Source: Nonomuraea polychroma
GTDB taxonomy: Bacteria; Actinomycetota; Actinomycetes; Streptosporangiales; Streptosporangiaceae
Assembly: GCF_004011505.1 (NCBI RefSeq)
Contig: NZ_SAUN01000001.1
Location: 5,359,501-5,423,500, forward strand
Reading direction: 5' to 3'
DNA length: 64,000 nucleotides
Below the pieces are notes generated by a model. That model was not told the DNA's origin and did not search any database. It saw nothing but the letters and a program-made list of their open reading frames with translations. How positions within the stretch are numbered: the stretch's first letter is position 1; the number at the start of each line of letters is the position of its first letter. The position numbers and the translations under genes were made by a program. Below, piece after piece: positions 42,243-49,916 of the stretch.

Positions 42243-42608
42243 TCAGGACTGCTTGGTGCTGGAGTCCTGACCGTCGTTGCGATCCACGGTGGGCTCGGAC
42301 GCGTTCGTGTCCTCCTCGGACTCCCGCTCCTCCGGCGCCGTGGCGTCGGCGGGCGAGACGACGCGGCCGATCGCGGCCTTCACCCAGCGGGTCTCGATGC
42401 CGGGCGCGACTTCGAGGATGACGTCCTCATTGTCCACCGCGACGACGGTCGCGAACAGGCCTGTGGTGGTCATGACGCGAGTGCCGGGCGTCAAGGAGTT
42501 CTGCATCTTGAGCGCCTCTTGCTGGCGCTTGCGCTGCGGGCGGATCAACAGGAAATAGAACACCACCACGAGCAGGATCAGCGGCAGGATGCTCATGAGT
42601 TGGTCCAT
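42243..42608 (-). CDS. yajC: Preprotein translocase subunit YajC
   Basis: 121 residues: N-terminal membrane helix (LPLILLVVVFYFLLIRPQRKRQQ) followed by the small cytoplasmic YajC domain (LTPGTRVMTTTGLFATV) and an acidic tail (ERESEEDTNASEPTVDRND). Accessory subunit of the SecDF complex. ATG 42608. Heads the yajC-secD-secF operon; ruvB ends 210 bases upstream. Confidence 0.95.
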   Translation of the reverse strand: MDQLMSILPLILLVVVFYFLLIRPQRKRQQEALKMQNSLTPGTRVMTTTGLFATVVAVDNEDVILEVAPGIETRWVKAAIGRVVSPADATAPEERESEEDTNASEPTVDRNDGQDSSTKQS

Positions 42609-42796
42609 TGGGGCGACCTTTCATAGTCGTACAAAAAGTTGACACCGGCCTCGCGCCGGAAATTCCGTGCGTTGCGTCGGGCCGCGCCGCTCAGCCCGTC
42701 AGCCTACACAGCCAGCCAAGCCACGGAGTGTAGGCCGTTGTTGCGAAACGCGGCAACGAGGCAGCGTTTCGGCGCGCGGGGAAGTTCCCAATTTGA

Positions 42797-42812
42797 AACG
42801 GTTGCAACCGTT
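42797..42812. promoter_or_regulatory. Perfect 16-bp palindrome between ruvB and yajC
   Basis: AACGGTTGCAACCGTT is fully self-complementary. It lies 6 bases after the ruvB stop and about 190 bases before the yajC start. It lacks a loop and T tract, so an operator is as likely as a terminator. The rest of the 210-base gap shows no other recognised signal. Confidence 0.4.
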
Positions 42813-42818
42813 CTGTGA

Positions 42819-43859
42819 TCAGGCGAAAAGCGACGCTCCGAACGCGTCCGGGGGCGGTGTCATTCCGAGGTGCGCCCACGCGGCCGCGGTCGCCACCCGT
42901 CCGCGCGGGGTCCTGGCCAGCAGTCCTTGGCGTACGAGGAAGGGCTCGGCCACCACCTCGACCGTCTCCGGCTCCTCCCCCACGGCCACGGCCAGGGTGG
43001 AAAGGCCGACCGGGCCGCCGCCGAATTTCTTCAGCAGCACATCGAGCACGGCCCGGTCGAGCCGGTCGAGCCCTTCGGCGTCCACCTCGTAGAGGTCGAG
43101 TGCCGCCGAGGCGATCTCGCGGTTGATCACGCCGTCGGCACGCACGTCGGCGAAGTCGCGTACGCGTCTCAGCAGGCGGTTGGCGATGCGGGGCGTGCCG
43201 CGCGAGCGCCTGGCGATCTCGTGGGCGCCCTCGGCGGGGAGGCCGACGGAGAGCAGCTTGGCCGAGCGGAAGAGCACCTGCTCCAGCTCGGCCACCTCGT
43301 AGTAGTCCATGTGGGCGGTGAAGCCGAACCTGTCGCGCAGCGGCGCGGGCAGCAGCCCGGCCCGCGTGGTGGCGCCGACCAGGGTGAACGGCGCGATGTC
43401 GAGCGGGATGGCGGTGGCGCCCGGGCCCTTGCCGACGACGATGTCGACCCGGAAGTCCTCCATGGCCATGTAGAGCATTTCCTCGGCGGGCCTGGCCATC
43501 CGGTGGATCTCGTCGATGAACAGCACCTCGCCCTCGGCCAGCGTGGACAGGATGGCGGCGAGGTCGCCCGCCCGCTCCAGCGCCGGGCCGGAGGTGATGC
43601 GCAGCGGTGCGTTCAGCTCCGCCGCTATGATCATGGCCAGGGTGGTCTTGCCGAGTCCCGGGGATCCGCTCATCAGCACGTGGTCGGGCGGCCGGCGCCG
43701 GCGCAGGGCGCTCTCCAGCACGAGCGACAGCTGCTCTCGCACGCGGCCCTGGCCGATGAACTCGCCGAGCCGCTTGGGCCGCAGGGCCGCCTCGATCTGC
43801 AGCTCGTCGCCCGCGGCATCGGGCGACACGAGCTCGCGCTCAAATCCCACGCCCGCCAC
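42819..43859 (-). CDS. ruvB: Holliday junction branch-migration ATPase RuvB
   Basis: 346 residues. LRPKRLGEFIGQGRVREQL, Walker A GSPGLGKTTLAM, Walker B LFIDEIHRM, sensor 1 LVGATTRAGLL, arginine-finger region RDRFGFTAHMDYY and a C-terminal winged helix (LLARTPRGRVATAAAWAHLG). Hexameric motor that with RuvA migrates Holliday junctions. GTG 43859 is used, but GAGGAGG at 43867-43861 fits GTG 43850 better (10 bases), so the product may start three residues later. The bridging ORF from ruvA ends 20 bases inside this gene, which would allow coupling. Confidence 0.95.
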   Translation of the reverse strand: MAGVGFERELVSPDAAGDELQIEAALRPKRLGEFIGQGRVREQLSLVLESALRRRRPPDHVLMSGSPGLGKTTLAMIIAAELNAPLRITSGPALERAGDLAAILSTLAEGEVLFIDEIHRMARPAEEMLYMAMEDFRVDIVVGKGPGATAIPLDIAPFTLVGATTRAGLLPAPLRDRFGFTAHMDYYEVAELEQVLFRSAKLLSVGLPAEGAHEIARRSRGTPRIANRLLRRVRDFADVRADGVINREIASAALDLYEVDAEGLDRLDRAVLDVLLKKFGGGPVGLSTLAVAVGEEPETVEVVAEPFLVRQGLLARTPRGRVATAAAWAHLGMTPPPDAFGASLFA

Positions 43860-44031
43860 ACCTCCTCGCCGGGAACCGGCCTTCAGGGTCCGAAGCTCTC
43901 ACCGTAAGGCCCTCAGCACTCACCGCACAGTCAGCACTCACCCCGCAGTCAGCACTCACCCCGCAGTCAGCACTCAGCGCGCAGTCAGCGCTCACCCCGC
44001 AGTCGGCACTCAGCGCGCAGTCAGCGCTCAT
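43840..44031 (-). CDS. Bridging ORF between ruvA and ruvB made of hexapeptide repeats
   Basis: 63 codons. Its ATG (44031-44029) overlaps the ruvA TGA as ATGA, and its TGA (43842-43840) lies 20 bases inside ruvB. The product is six to seven copies of SADC(A/G)(L/V) followed by a unique tail ending PARRCGGRGI. It is read from the 18-bp tandem array at 43913-44038. A Cys every sixth residue is striking, but the peptide has no known relative. It may be expressed only as a by-product of ribosomes passing from ruvA to ruvB. Confidence 0.45.
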   Translation of the reverse strand: MSADCALSADCGVSADCALSADCGVSADCGVSADCAVSAEGLTVRASDPEGRFPARRCGGRGI

Positions 44032-44038
44032 CGCACGC
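43913..44038. repeat. 18-bp tandem repeat array, seven units, between ruvA and ruvB
   Basis: Seven consecutive 18-base units (consensus on the plus strand TCAGCACTCACCCCGCAG) without spacers, starting at 43913, 43931, 43949, 43967, 43985, 44003 and 44021. The unit at 44021 contains the ruvA stop/bridging-ORF start (ATGAG on the minus strand); the others carry GTGAG or CTGAG at the same place. Confidence 0.95.
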
Positions 44039-44648
44039 TCAGCGAGCGCAGCGCCGCCTTCAGCAGGGCGGCGACCTGGGGCCGGCGGCCGGCGGCGAGC
44101 TCGGCTTCTGCGTCCGGCTCCACGGCGGCGATCGCCTCATCGGCGTCCTTGCTGGAGTAGCCCAGCCCGACCAGCCCCGAGTGGACCTGCTCCCGCCACA
44201 CCGCCACCCGCCGCTCCCCGTTGAGCGCGGCGTTGACGGCCTCCTCCGGCGTGCCGAGCCGGTCCTTGAGCTCCAGCACGATGCGCTGGGCGCCTTTCTG
44301 CCCGATGCCCGGCACCTGCGTGAGCGCCTTGAGGTCGGCGCCGGCCACGGCCACCCGCAGCGCGTTGGGCGTGTGCACGGCGAGCATGGCGAGCGCCAGC
44401 TTGGGCCCGACGCCGCTGGCGCTCTGCAGCAGCTCGAACACGGCCCGCTCGTCGTCGGTGGCGAAGCCGTAGAGGGTGAGCGACTCCTCGCGCACCACCA
44501 GCGACGTCGCCAGCCGGGCCTCCTCGCCGACGCGCAGCGTGGCGAGCGTGCCCGGCGTGCAATGCGTGAGCATGCCGACCCCGCCGACCTCGATCACCGC
44601 GGCGTCCGGCGCGATCGCCGCCACCCTCCCCGCCACCGACGCGATCAC
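44028..44648 (-). CDS. ruvA: Holliday junction DNA-binding protein RuvA
   Basis: 206 residues. N-terminal OB fold (MIASVAGRVAAI), two helix-hairpin-helix motifs (LLQSASGVGPKLALAML and LTQVPGIGQKGAQRIVLEL) and a C-terminal RuvB-contacting domain (HSGLVGLGYSSKDADEAIAAV). Tetramer that holds the four-way junction for RuvB. GTG 44648 overlaps the stop of the bridging ORF upstream (GTGA). The last residues (LRSLSVR) are encoded by the first unit of the 18-bp repeat array. Confidence 0.95.
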   Translation of the reverse strand: MIASVAGRVAAIAPDAAVIEVGGVGMLTHCTPGTLATLRVGEEARLATSLVVREESLTLYGFATDDERAVFELLQSASGVGPKLALAMLAVHTPNALRVAVAGADLKALTQVPGIGQKGAQRIVLELKDRLGTPEEAVNAALNGERRVAVWREQVHSGLVGLGYSSKDADEAIAAVEPDAEAELAAGRRPQVAALLKAALRSLSVR

Positions 44649-45004
44649 AGCTCGCCCTCCGTCACCGGCACGATCACCACTCCACGCCTGTCCTCCGGCG
44701 CGGCCACAACACCACGCCCGCCCTCCGGCGCGGCCACAACACCACGCCCGCCCTCCGGCGTGCCCACAACACCACGCCCGCCCTCCGGCGCGGCCACAAC
44801 ACCACTCTCGACCAGCCGCACCACGGCCTCACCTTCGGTCTCCGGAACCCGGCTCCGGGCGGCGGCCGGGAGGAGCGCGACCGCACGCCCCGCCGCAGCC
44901 TCGCTTCCCGCCGCTGACACGAGCCGCGTGCGGTTCGCCGGGGCCACCCGGCTCGCCGCGCCCGAGGTGATCGTCGCCGGCCCCGCGAATGACGACGCGT
45001 TCAT
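44645..45004 (-). CDS. Bridging ORF between ruvC and ruvA with decapeptide repeats
   Basis: 119 codons that exactly fill the ruvC-ruvA gap. ATG (45004-45002) overlaps the ruvC TGA as ATGA; its own TGA (44647-44645) overlaps the ruvA GTG as GTGA. The N-terminal half (MNASSFAGPATITSGAASRV...) is unique, then four copies of a ten-residue unit GVVAAPEGGR follow (DNA repeat 44684-44803), ending VPVTEGEL. No domain recognised. In relatives ruvC and ruvA are usually next to each other, so this looks like an expanded junction. Confidence 0.5.
   Translation of the reverse strand: MNASSFAGPATITSGAASRVAPANRTRLVSAAGSEAAAGRAVALLPAAARSRVPETEGEAVVRLVESGVVAAPEGGRGVVGTPEGGRGVVAAPEGGRGVVAAPEDRRGVVIVPVTEGEL
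44684..44803. repeat. 30-bp tandem repeat, four units, between ruvC and ruvA
   Basis: Units at 44684-44713, 44714-44743, 44744-44773 and 44774-44803; the second and fourth are identical and the others differ by two or three bases. The period keeps the minus-strand bridging ORF in frame. Confidence 0.95.
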
Positions 45005-45531
45005 GGCCTGGCGTCCTTTCGCGTGGCTCGGGCGAGGGCCTCGGCCAGGCGGGACTGGGCGCCGCCGCGCCACACGTGGCAGATGGCCAGGGCCAGCGCG
45101 TCGGCCGCGTCGGCCGGCTTGGGCATCTCGGGCAGGCGCAGCAGGCGGGTGACCATGGCGCCGATCTGCTTCTTGTCGGCGGTGCCGCTGCCGGTGATGG
45201 CGGCTTTGACCTCGGACGGCGTGTGCAGCGCCACGGGCAGCCCGCGCCGCGCGGCGCACAGCACCGCGATGCCGGCGGCCTGGGCGGTGCCCATGACGGT
45301 GCGGACGTTGTGCTGGCTGAAGACCCGCTCGACCGCGACCGCGTCGGGACGGACCTCGTCGAGCCACCGCTCGATCCCCGCCTCGATGCCGATGAGCCGC
45401 GCGCCGAGCTCCTCGTCCGCGCCGGTGCGGACCACTCCGACGCCCACGAGCGTCAGCGGCGCGCCCGGACGCCCTTCGACGGCGCCCAGGCCGCACCGGG
45501 TCAGCCCCGGATCGACGCCTATCACCCGCAC
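45001..45531 (-). CDS. ruvC: Crossover junction endodeoxyribonuclease RuvC
   Basis: 176 residues with the four catalytic acids: MRVIGVDPGLT (D7), AVERVF (E68) and DAADALALAI (D141, D144). Resolves Holliday junctions by paired nicks. GTG 45531 is chosen because the protein then starts MRVIGVDPG as in the family; the frame stays open to 45657 upstream with a Gly/Ala-rich extension lacking similarity. The stop overlaps the bridging ORF leading to ruvA. The 182-base gap to the acetyltransferase gene shows no clear promoter. Confidence 0.95.
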   Translation of the reverse strand: MRVIGVDPGLTRCGLGAVEGRPGAPLTLVGVGVVRTGADEELGARLIGIEAGIERWLDEVRPDAVAVERVFSQHNVRTVMGTAQAAGIAVLCAARRGLPVALHTPSEVKAAITGSGTADKKQIGAMVTRLLRLPEMPKPADAADALALAICHVWRGGAQSRLAEALARATRKDARP

Positions 45532-45713
45532 AGGCCCGCCCTTCCCCGCGCCGCCGAACACCTGTTCGGCACCAGACTCTACCCCGGCCGACGCGCCCGC
45601 GCACCGCGAAACGCCCGCCCCACCGCCTGGAGCCGGTACGCCCACGCGCGGGGCCATCCGTCATCGGCATGGGACGGCCTGTCGCCTGGGCACGGGCCGC
45701 CGTCATCAGCCTG

Positions 45714-46871
45714 TCAGAAGTAGTCGAGCATGTACGGCTTGGCGGCGAAGACGGTGTCGAGCGCCTCGTCGTACCGGTCGTCACCGGACATGAGCCCGGC
45801 GATCCGCAACGTGCTCGTCGGAACCCCCGTGTAAAGGGCGGCCAGGCCGTTCGCGCTGAGCACCGCTCCCGGCGCGCCGGGCCCGGACTCCCCGACCGGC
45901 GTGGCGGCGCCGGACCCGCCCGCGAACTCCAGCCGCCAGGTGCCTCCGCCCCGCACCGGATCCTCGACGGTGACGACGGCCTCGCAGCTCACGGGCAGCG
46001 GATAGCCCCTGCGCTCGACCGCGGCAGCCACGTCCAGCACCCTGAACATCCACCGCACCTGCTTGACCTGCTCCTTGCCCCGCTCACGCAGCAGCCACAA
46101 CACCGGGTCGTCGGGCGCCACGGGCGCGATGACGTGCTGCGCGATCGAGGAGGCGGTGCCGACCAGGGACCACAGCGTCCTGGCGGTCTCCCCCGATCCG
46201 GCGACGAGGTTGTCGACCTGGATGTCGTCGCCCTTCCACCGGTAGACCAGGAAGCCGTCGTCGGCGAGGTAGAGGAAGTCGTCCTCCTCCTCGAGCCACA
46301 GCTCCCAGGTGCGCTCGTCCCAGGAGACGGGCCCGCTGACGCGCGCGGCGCCGTAGACGCGGTGCAGCACGGAGATGATCTCGGCGGCGTCGCCCGGCCC
46401 CATCCTGCGCAGCTTGGCGTGCCCGGACGGGCGGATCTGGCGGAGCGCTTCGGCGGGGATCCGCACGTTGTGCTGCGCTCCGGCGTGCTCGTAGCCGAGG
46501 CCCCGGTAAATGGGCGTGGTGGCGGGGTAGAGCACGGAGACGGCGTCGCCGAGCGCCACGGCCCGGTCGATGACGGCCCGCATGACCTTCGTGCCGACAC
46601 CGCGGCCGCGGTCCTCGGGGCTGACGGTGACCCCGGCGATCCCGGCCATCGGCTGCGGCCTGCCGTGCCACCACTGCGTGAACTGCCGCAGCCGGGCCGC
46701 GGCGGTGAGCCGCGAGCCGTCGAACACGCCCAGGTAGCGGCCCTCGCCCAGCAAGGGGGCCGACGCGCGGCGCCACCGCTCGGTGTCGGCCGCCGACAGC
46801 GGGCCGAACGAGCGTTTGCGGAGGTCGAGGACGTCGTCGAGGTCCTCAGGAGTCAGATCGCGAATTTCCAC
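45714..46871 (-). CDS. Eis-like N-acetyltransferase
   Basis: 385 residues in the Eis family layout: an N-terminal GNAT domain with the acetyl-CoA loop VSPEDRGRGVGTKVM (about 83-97) and LYPATTPIYRGLGYEHAG, a second GNAT-like domain and a C-terminal SCP2-like domain ending in the conserved aromatic carboxyl-terminus YMLDYF. The terminal Phe carboxylate is the catalytic base in Eis. These enzymes acetylate amines, including aminoglycosides at several positions; the natural substrate is unknown. GTG 46871. Ends 182 bases before ruvC; 11 bases separate it from the permease gene upstream. Confidence 0.88.
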   Translation of the reverse strand: MEIRDLTPEDLDDVLDLRKRSFGPLSAADTERWRRASAPLLGEGRYLGVFDGSRLTAAARLRQFTQWWHGRPQPMAGIAGVTVSPEDRGRGVGTKVMRAVIDRAVALGDAVSVLYPATTPIYRGLGYEHAGAQHNVRIPAEALRQIRPSGHAKLRRMGPGDAAEIISVLHRVYGAARVSGPVSWDERTWELWLEEEDDFLYLADDGFLVYRWKGDDIQVDNLVAGSGETARTLWSLVGTASSIAQHVIAPVAPDDPVLWLLRERGKEQVKQVRWMFRVLDVAAAVERRGYPLPVSCEAVVTVEDPVRGGGTWRLEFAGGSGAATPVGESGPGAPGAVLSANGLAALYTGVPTSTLRIAGLMSGDDRYDEALDTVFAAKPYMLDYF

Positions 46872-46882
46872 AGCGTTCCAAC

Positions 46883-48514
46883 TTACGCAGCCGGGGCACG
46901 CCGCCGCGAACCATTTGTGCTGACGGCGAGCCGGTCGAGGTAGAGCAGCTGAGCGGTCACGACGGCGGCCAGCGCGACGACGACCACGACCAGCGGCGTG
47001 GTGGCGCCGACGGCGGGCGAGGTGGTGCCGAAGGAGGTGAGCTCGTTCAGCAGGGCGACGGGGGCGGTGAACAGCTCGGGCTGCTGGGCGACCAGCAGCG
47101 GCCAGAGCAGGTCCTGGGCGTTCATCAGCGCGACGGCCCCGGCCAGAACGCCCGCCATGGGCAGCGAAGGCAGGACGACGCCGCTGAAGAAGTCCCTGTC
47201 GTTCCGCTCAGCCAGTCCCTTGCACAGCAGAGTGAGCACGAGCAGGGCGGGCACGCTCACCAGCAGGGGCGGGAACAGCGCGACGAAGGTGTCGATGAGG
47301 CCCAGGTTGCGCATGTTCTGCCAGTTCGCCACGCCGAGCGGGCCCGTGCCGACGAACAGCCAGGGCGCGAACACCAACAGCAGCCACTCGCTGCCGCGCC
47401 CGAGCGGCCGCAGACCGCCGATGCCGAGTGCGGCCAGGTAGGCGACCCCGACCGACACCAGCGCTCCTGCGACGGCGGGAACCCAGGTGTTGACCTGCGC
47501 ACGCAGTCCGCCCGCCGGGCTGACGGGCGCGCCGAGCACGCCGGAGATCCAGGGCCAGGCCGCCAGGATCCCCACGACCAGGAAGAGCACCAGCGCCGCC
47601 ACCCCGACGACGGCCCCGGTCGTCTTCACCGGCCCGGCCGCCGGAGGCCCCGCCGTGGGAGACGCCGGGGAACCTGGGGCACCGGCGGGCGTGAGCGTGA
47701 TGCGCAGCCTGGAAGCCACGGCGACGACGGTGGCGACGATCCCCAGCACGCCGAGAGCCACCCCTGTGAGCGTCGCTGCGGCCGCACCAGGGCCGAACTT
47801 GGCCAACCTGAAGGCGAAGTCGTACTGGAGGCCCGCGAGCGTCCCTGTGGAGCGCTCAGGGCCTCCGTGGGTGAGGACCATCCCCAGCGAGAAGGTCTGC
47901 AGGCCGACGGCGACGGTGGCGAGCGCCAGGAGCACGCCGACGACGAGCATGGCCGGCGCGACGGTGCCGCCCCGCAGCGCGGGCAGGAACGCGACGACCG
48001 CCAGCGAGCACACCACGCCGAACGTCGCCGCGGCGACGATCAGCCGCAGCGTGCCCGGCGCCGTGTCCGGTTCGCTCAGCCCCTGCGCCAGCGCGAGCAG
48101 GCCGGACGCGTCCCGGCTCAGCCCGTGCATCCACGCCGCCGCCATGCCCACAGGGGAGAACGTGACGATCGCGAGGGACAACACGATCCGCCCGGCCCGG
48201 CGCGGCCAGGTGCCGCCCCGGTCGAGTGCCGCCGCCAGCAGTGGGGCCACCACCAGGGCGACGAGCAGCGGCACGACGGTCAGCGAGAGCGTGAAGCCGA
48301 GCGCCCGCCAGAACACGTCGTCGCCCAGCAGGTCGGCGTAGTTGGACAACCCCGCATAGGTGCTCTCACTGAGGACGCCGCCGCTCTGGAAGCTGAGCCA
48401 GATCGTCTGCGCGGTCGGCAGCACCAGCGTGATGAGGGTGCCGAAGAGAGCCGGCACGGCCAGCAGCCAGCCGATCGCCCGGTAGGACGTCTGCGGTGGG
48501 TTGGGGGAAGTCAC
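46883..48514 (-). CDS. ABC transporter permease, two MalF/MalG-like halves in one chain
   Basis: 543 residues with about twelve membrane segments. The N-terminal half starts like MalF/UgpA permeases (YRAIGWLLAVPALFGTLITLVLPTAQTIWLSFQ). After a Pro/Ala/Gly linker near residues 270-295, a second half resembles MalG, including LPMAGVLAGAVALMNAQDLLWPLLV. The canonical EAA loop that contacts the ATPase (EAA---G) is not recognisable in either half. No binding protein or ATPase gene is adjacent. It may be a degenerate or orphan sugar permease, or use a distant ATPase. GTG 48514 is the assumed start. Lies between yebC and the acetyltransferase. Confidence 0.65.
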   Translation of the reverse strand: MTSPNPPQTSYRAIGWLLAVPALFGTLITLVLPTAQTIWLSFQSGGVLSESTYAGLSNYADLLGDDVFWRALGFTLSLTVVPLLVALVVAPLLAAALDRGGTWPRRAGRIVLSLAIVTFSPVGMAAAWMHGLSRDASGLLALAQGLSEPDTAPGTLRLIVAAATFGVVCSLAVVAFLPALRGGTVAPAMLVVGVLLALATVAVGLQTFSLGMVLTHGGPERSTGTLAGLQYDFAFRLAKFGPGAAAATLTGVALGVLGIVATVVAVASRLRITLTPAGAPGSPASPTAGPPAAGPVKTTGAVVGVAALVLFLVVGILAAWPWISGVLGAPVSPAGGLRAQVNTWVPAVAGALVSVGVAYLAALGIGGLRPLGRGSEWLLLVFAPWLFVGTGPLGVANWQNMRNLGLIDTFVALFPPLLVSVPALLVLTLLCKGLAERNDRDFFSGVVLPSLPMAGVLAGAVALMNAQDLLWPLLVAQQPELFTAPVALLNELTSFGTTSPAVGATTPLVVVVVALAAVVTAQLLYLDRLAVSTNGSRRRAPAA

Positions 48515-48578
48515 GTCGCCCGACCCTACGCCGCTCCCGGCCTCTCGCGCATCTCAGGACTCCTGCGAGCCCTCAGGC

Positions 48579-49334
48579 CTACTCGGCGCCGAGGCGCTCG
48601 AGCACGGCGTCGCTGACGTCGAAGTTGGCGAAGACGTTCTGCACGTCGTCGCTGTCCTCCAGCGCATCGATGAGGCGGAACACCTTCTTGGCGCCCTCCT
48701 CGTCCAGCGGCACGCTCATCGTCGGCAGGAAGCTCGACTCGGCCGAGTCGTAGTCGATCCCGGCCTCCTGCAGCGCCTTGCGCACCGGCACCAGGTCCCC
48801 GGCCTCGGAGACGACCTCGAACGAGTCACCCAGGTCGTTGACCTCCTCGGCGCCCGCCTCCAGCACGGCCATCAGCACGGTGTCCTCGTCGAGCCCGTTC
48901 TTGGGCACGATGACGACGCCTTTGCGGTTGAACATGTAGGACACGGACCCGGGGTCGGCCAGCGAGCCGCCGTTACGGGTCAGCGCGACGCGCACCTCGG
49001 AGGCGGCGCGGTTGCGGTTGTCGGTGAGGCACTCGATGAGCACCGCGACGCCGCCGGGCGCGTAGCCCTCGTACATGATCGTCTGCCAGTCGGCGCCGCC
49101 GGCCTCCAGGCCGCCGCCGCGCTTGCGGGCGCGCTCGATGTTGTCGTTGGGCACGGAGTTCTTCTTCGCCTTGAAGATGGCGTCGAAGAGGGTGGGGTTG
49201 GCGTCCGGGTCAGGGCCACCGGTGCGGGCCGCCACTTCGATGTTCTTGATGAGCTTGGCGAACAGCTTGCCCCGCTTGGCGTCGAGCGCGGCCTTCTTGT
49301 GCTTCGTCGTCGCCCATTTGGAGTGGCCGGACAT
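48579..49334 (-). CDS. yebC: YebC/PmpR family DNA-binding / translation regulatory protein
   Basis: 251 residues. MSGHSKWATTKHKKAALDAKRGKLF at the N-terminus is the family hallmark, followed by three domains with NSVPNDNIERARKRG and MYEGYAPGGVAVLIECLTDNRNR. Long annotated as a transcription regulator; recent work links the family to translation of proline-rich stretches. ATG 49334 is three bases after the pdxT stop, and yebC-pdxT adjacency is conserved in actinobacteria. Confidence 0.95.
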   Translation of the reverse strand: MSGHSKWATTKHKKAALDAKRGKLFAKLIKNIEVAARTGGPDPDANPTLFDAIFKAKKNSVPNDNIERARKRGGGLEAGGADWQTIMYEGYAPGGVAVLIECLTDNRNRAASEVRVALTRNGGSLADPGSVSYMFNRKGVVIVPKNGLDEDTVLMAVLEAGAEEVNDLGDSFEVVSEAGDLVPVRKALQEAGIDYDSAESSFLPTMSVPLDEEGAKKVFRLIDALEDSDDVQNVFANFDVSDAVLERLGAE

Positions 49335-49337
49335 TAC

Positions 49338-49916
49338 TTAGAGCTCCCTAACCATGTCTACGAAGTAACGGTGCACGCGAGCGTCCCCGGTGAGTTCGGG
49401 GTGGAACGATGTCGCGAGCAGCGGACCTTGACGGACCGCGACGATCCTATCCCCAGGCTCGCACCGGCCCAGCACTTCGACGTCCGTGCCGATGGATTCG
49501 ACCCAGGGAGCGCGGATGAACACGGCGTGCACCCGCTCGCCCGCGAAGTCCAGATCGGACTCGAAGGAGTCCACCTGGCGGCCGAACGCGTTGCGCCTGA
49601 CCACCATGTCGATGCCGCCGATCGTCTGCTGGCCGGCGATGCCGTCCTCGATCCTGTCGGCCAGCATGATCATGCCGGCGCAGGAGCCGTAGGCGGGCAT
49701 GCCTTCCTTGACCCGCATCCGCAGCGGCTGCAGCATGTCGAAGGTCTCGGCGAGCTTCCACATGGTGGTGGACTCGCCGCCGGGGATGACGAGGGCGTCG
49801 ACCGCGTCCAGCTCGGCCGGTCTGCGTACGGCATGGGCCGACGCACCTGCCTCCTGAAGCATGCGCACATGCTCGCGCACGTCTCCTTGGAGAGCGAGTA
49901 CACCGATCGTGGGCAC
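49338..49916 (-). CDS. pdxT: Pyridoxal 5'-phosphate synthase glutaminase subunit PdxT
   Basis: 192 residues, class I glutaminase: PTIGVLALQGDVREH, GGESTTMWKL (oxyanion region), nucleophile C79 in YGSCAGMIML and H172/E174 in SFHPELTGD. Supplies ammonia to PdxS for PLP synthesis. GTG 49916 is chosen because AAGGA lies 7 bases before it and gives the usual N-terminus. The partner pdxS is 3.1 kb upstream, separated by an EEP nuclease and phoD on the same strand. Confidence 0.95.
   Translation of the reverse strand: MPTIGVLALQGDVREHVRMLQEAGASAHAVRRPAELDAVDALVIPGGESTTMWKLAETFDMLQPLRMRVKEGMPAYGSCAGMIMLADRIEDGIAGQQTIGGIDMVVRRNAFGRQVDSFESDLDFAGERVHAVFIRAPWVESIGTDVEVLGRCEPGDRIVAVRQGPLLATSFHPELTGDARVHRYFVDMVREL

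Noticed and set aside
43913..44038. CRISPR array
   Set aside because: Units are 18 bp and contiguous, with no spacers and no cas genes; it is a simple tandem repeat.
45532..45657. N-terminal extension of RuvC
   Set aside because: The extension is Gly/Ala-rich without similarity; the family begins MRVIGVDPG at 45531.
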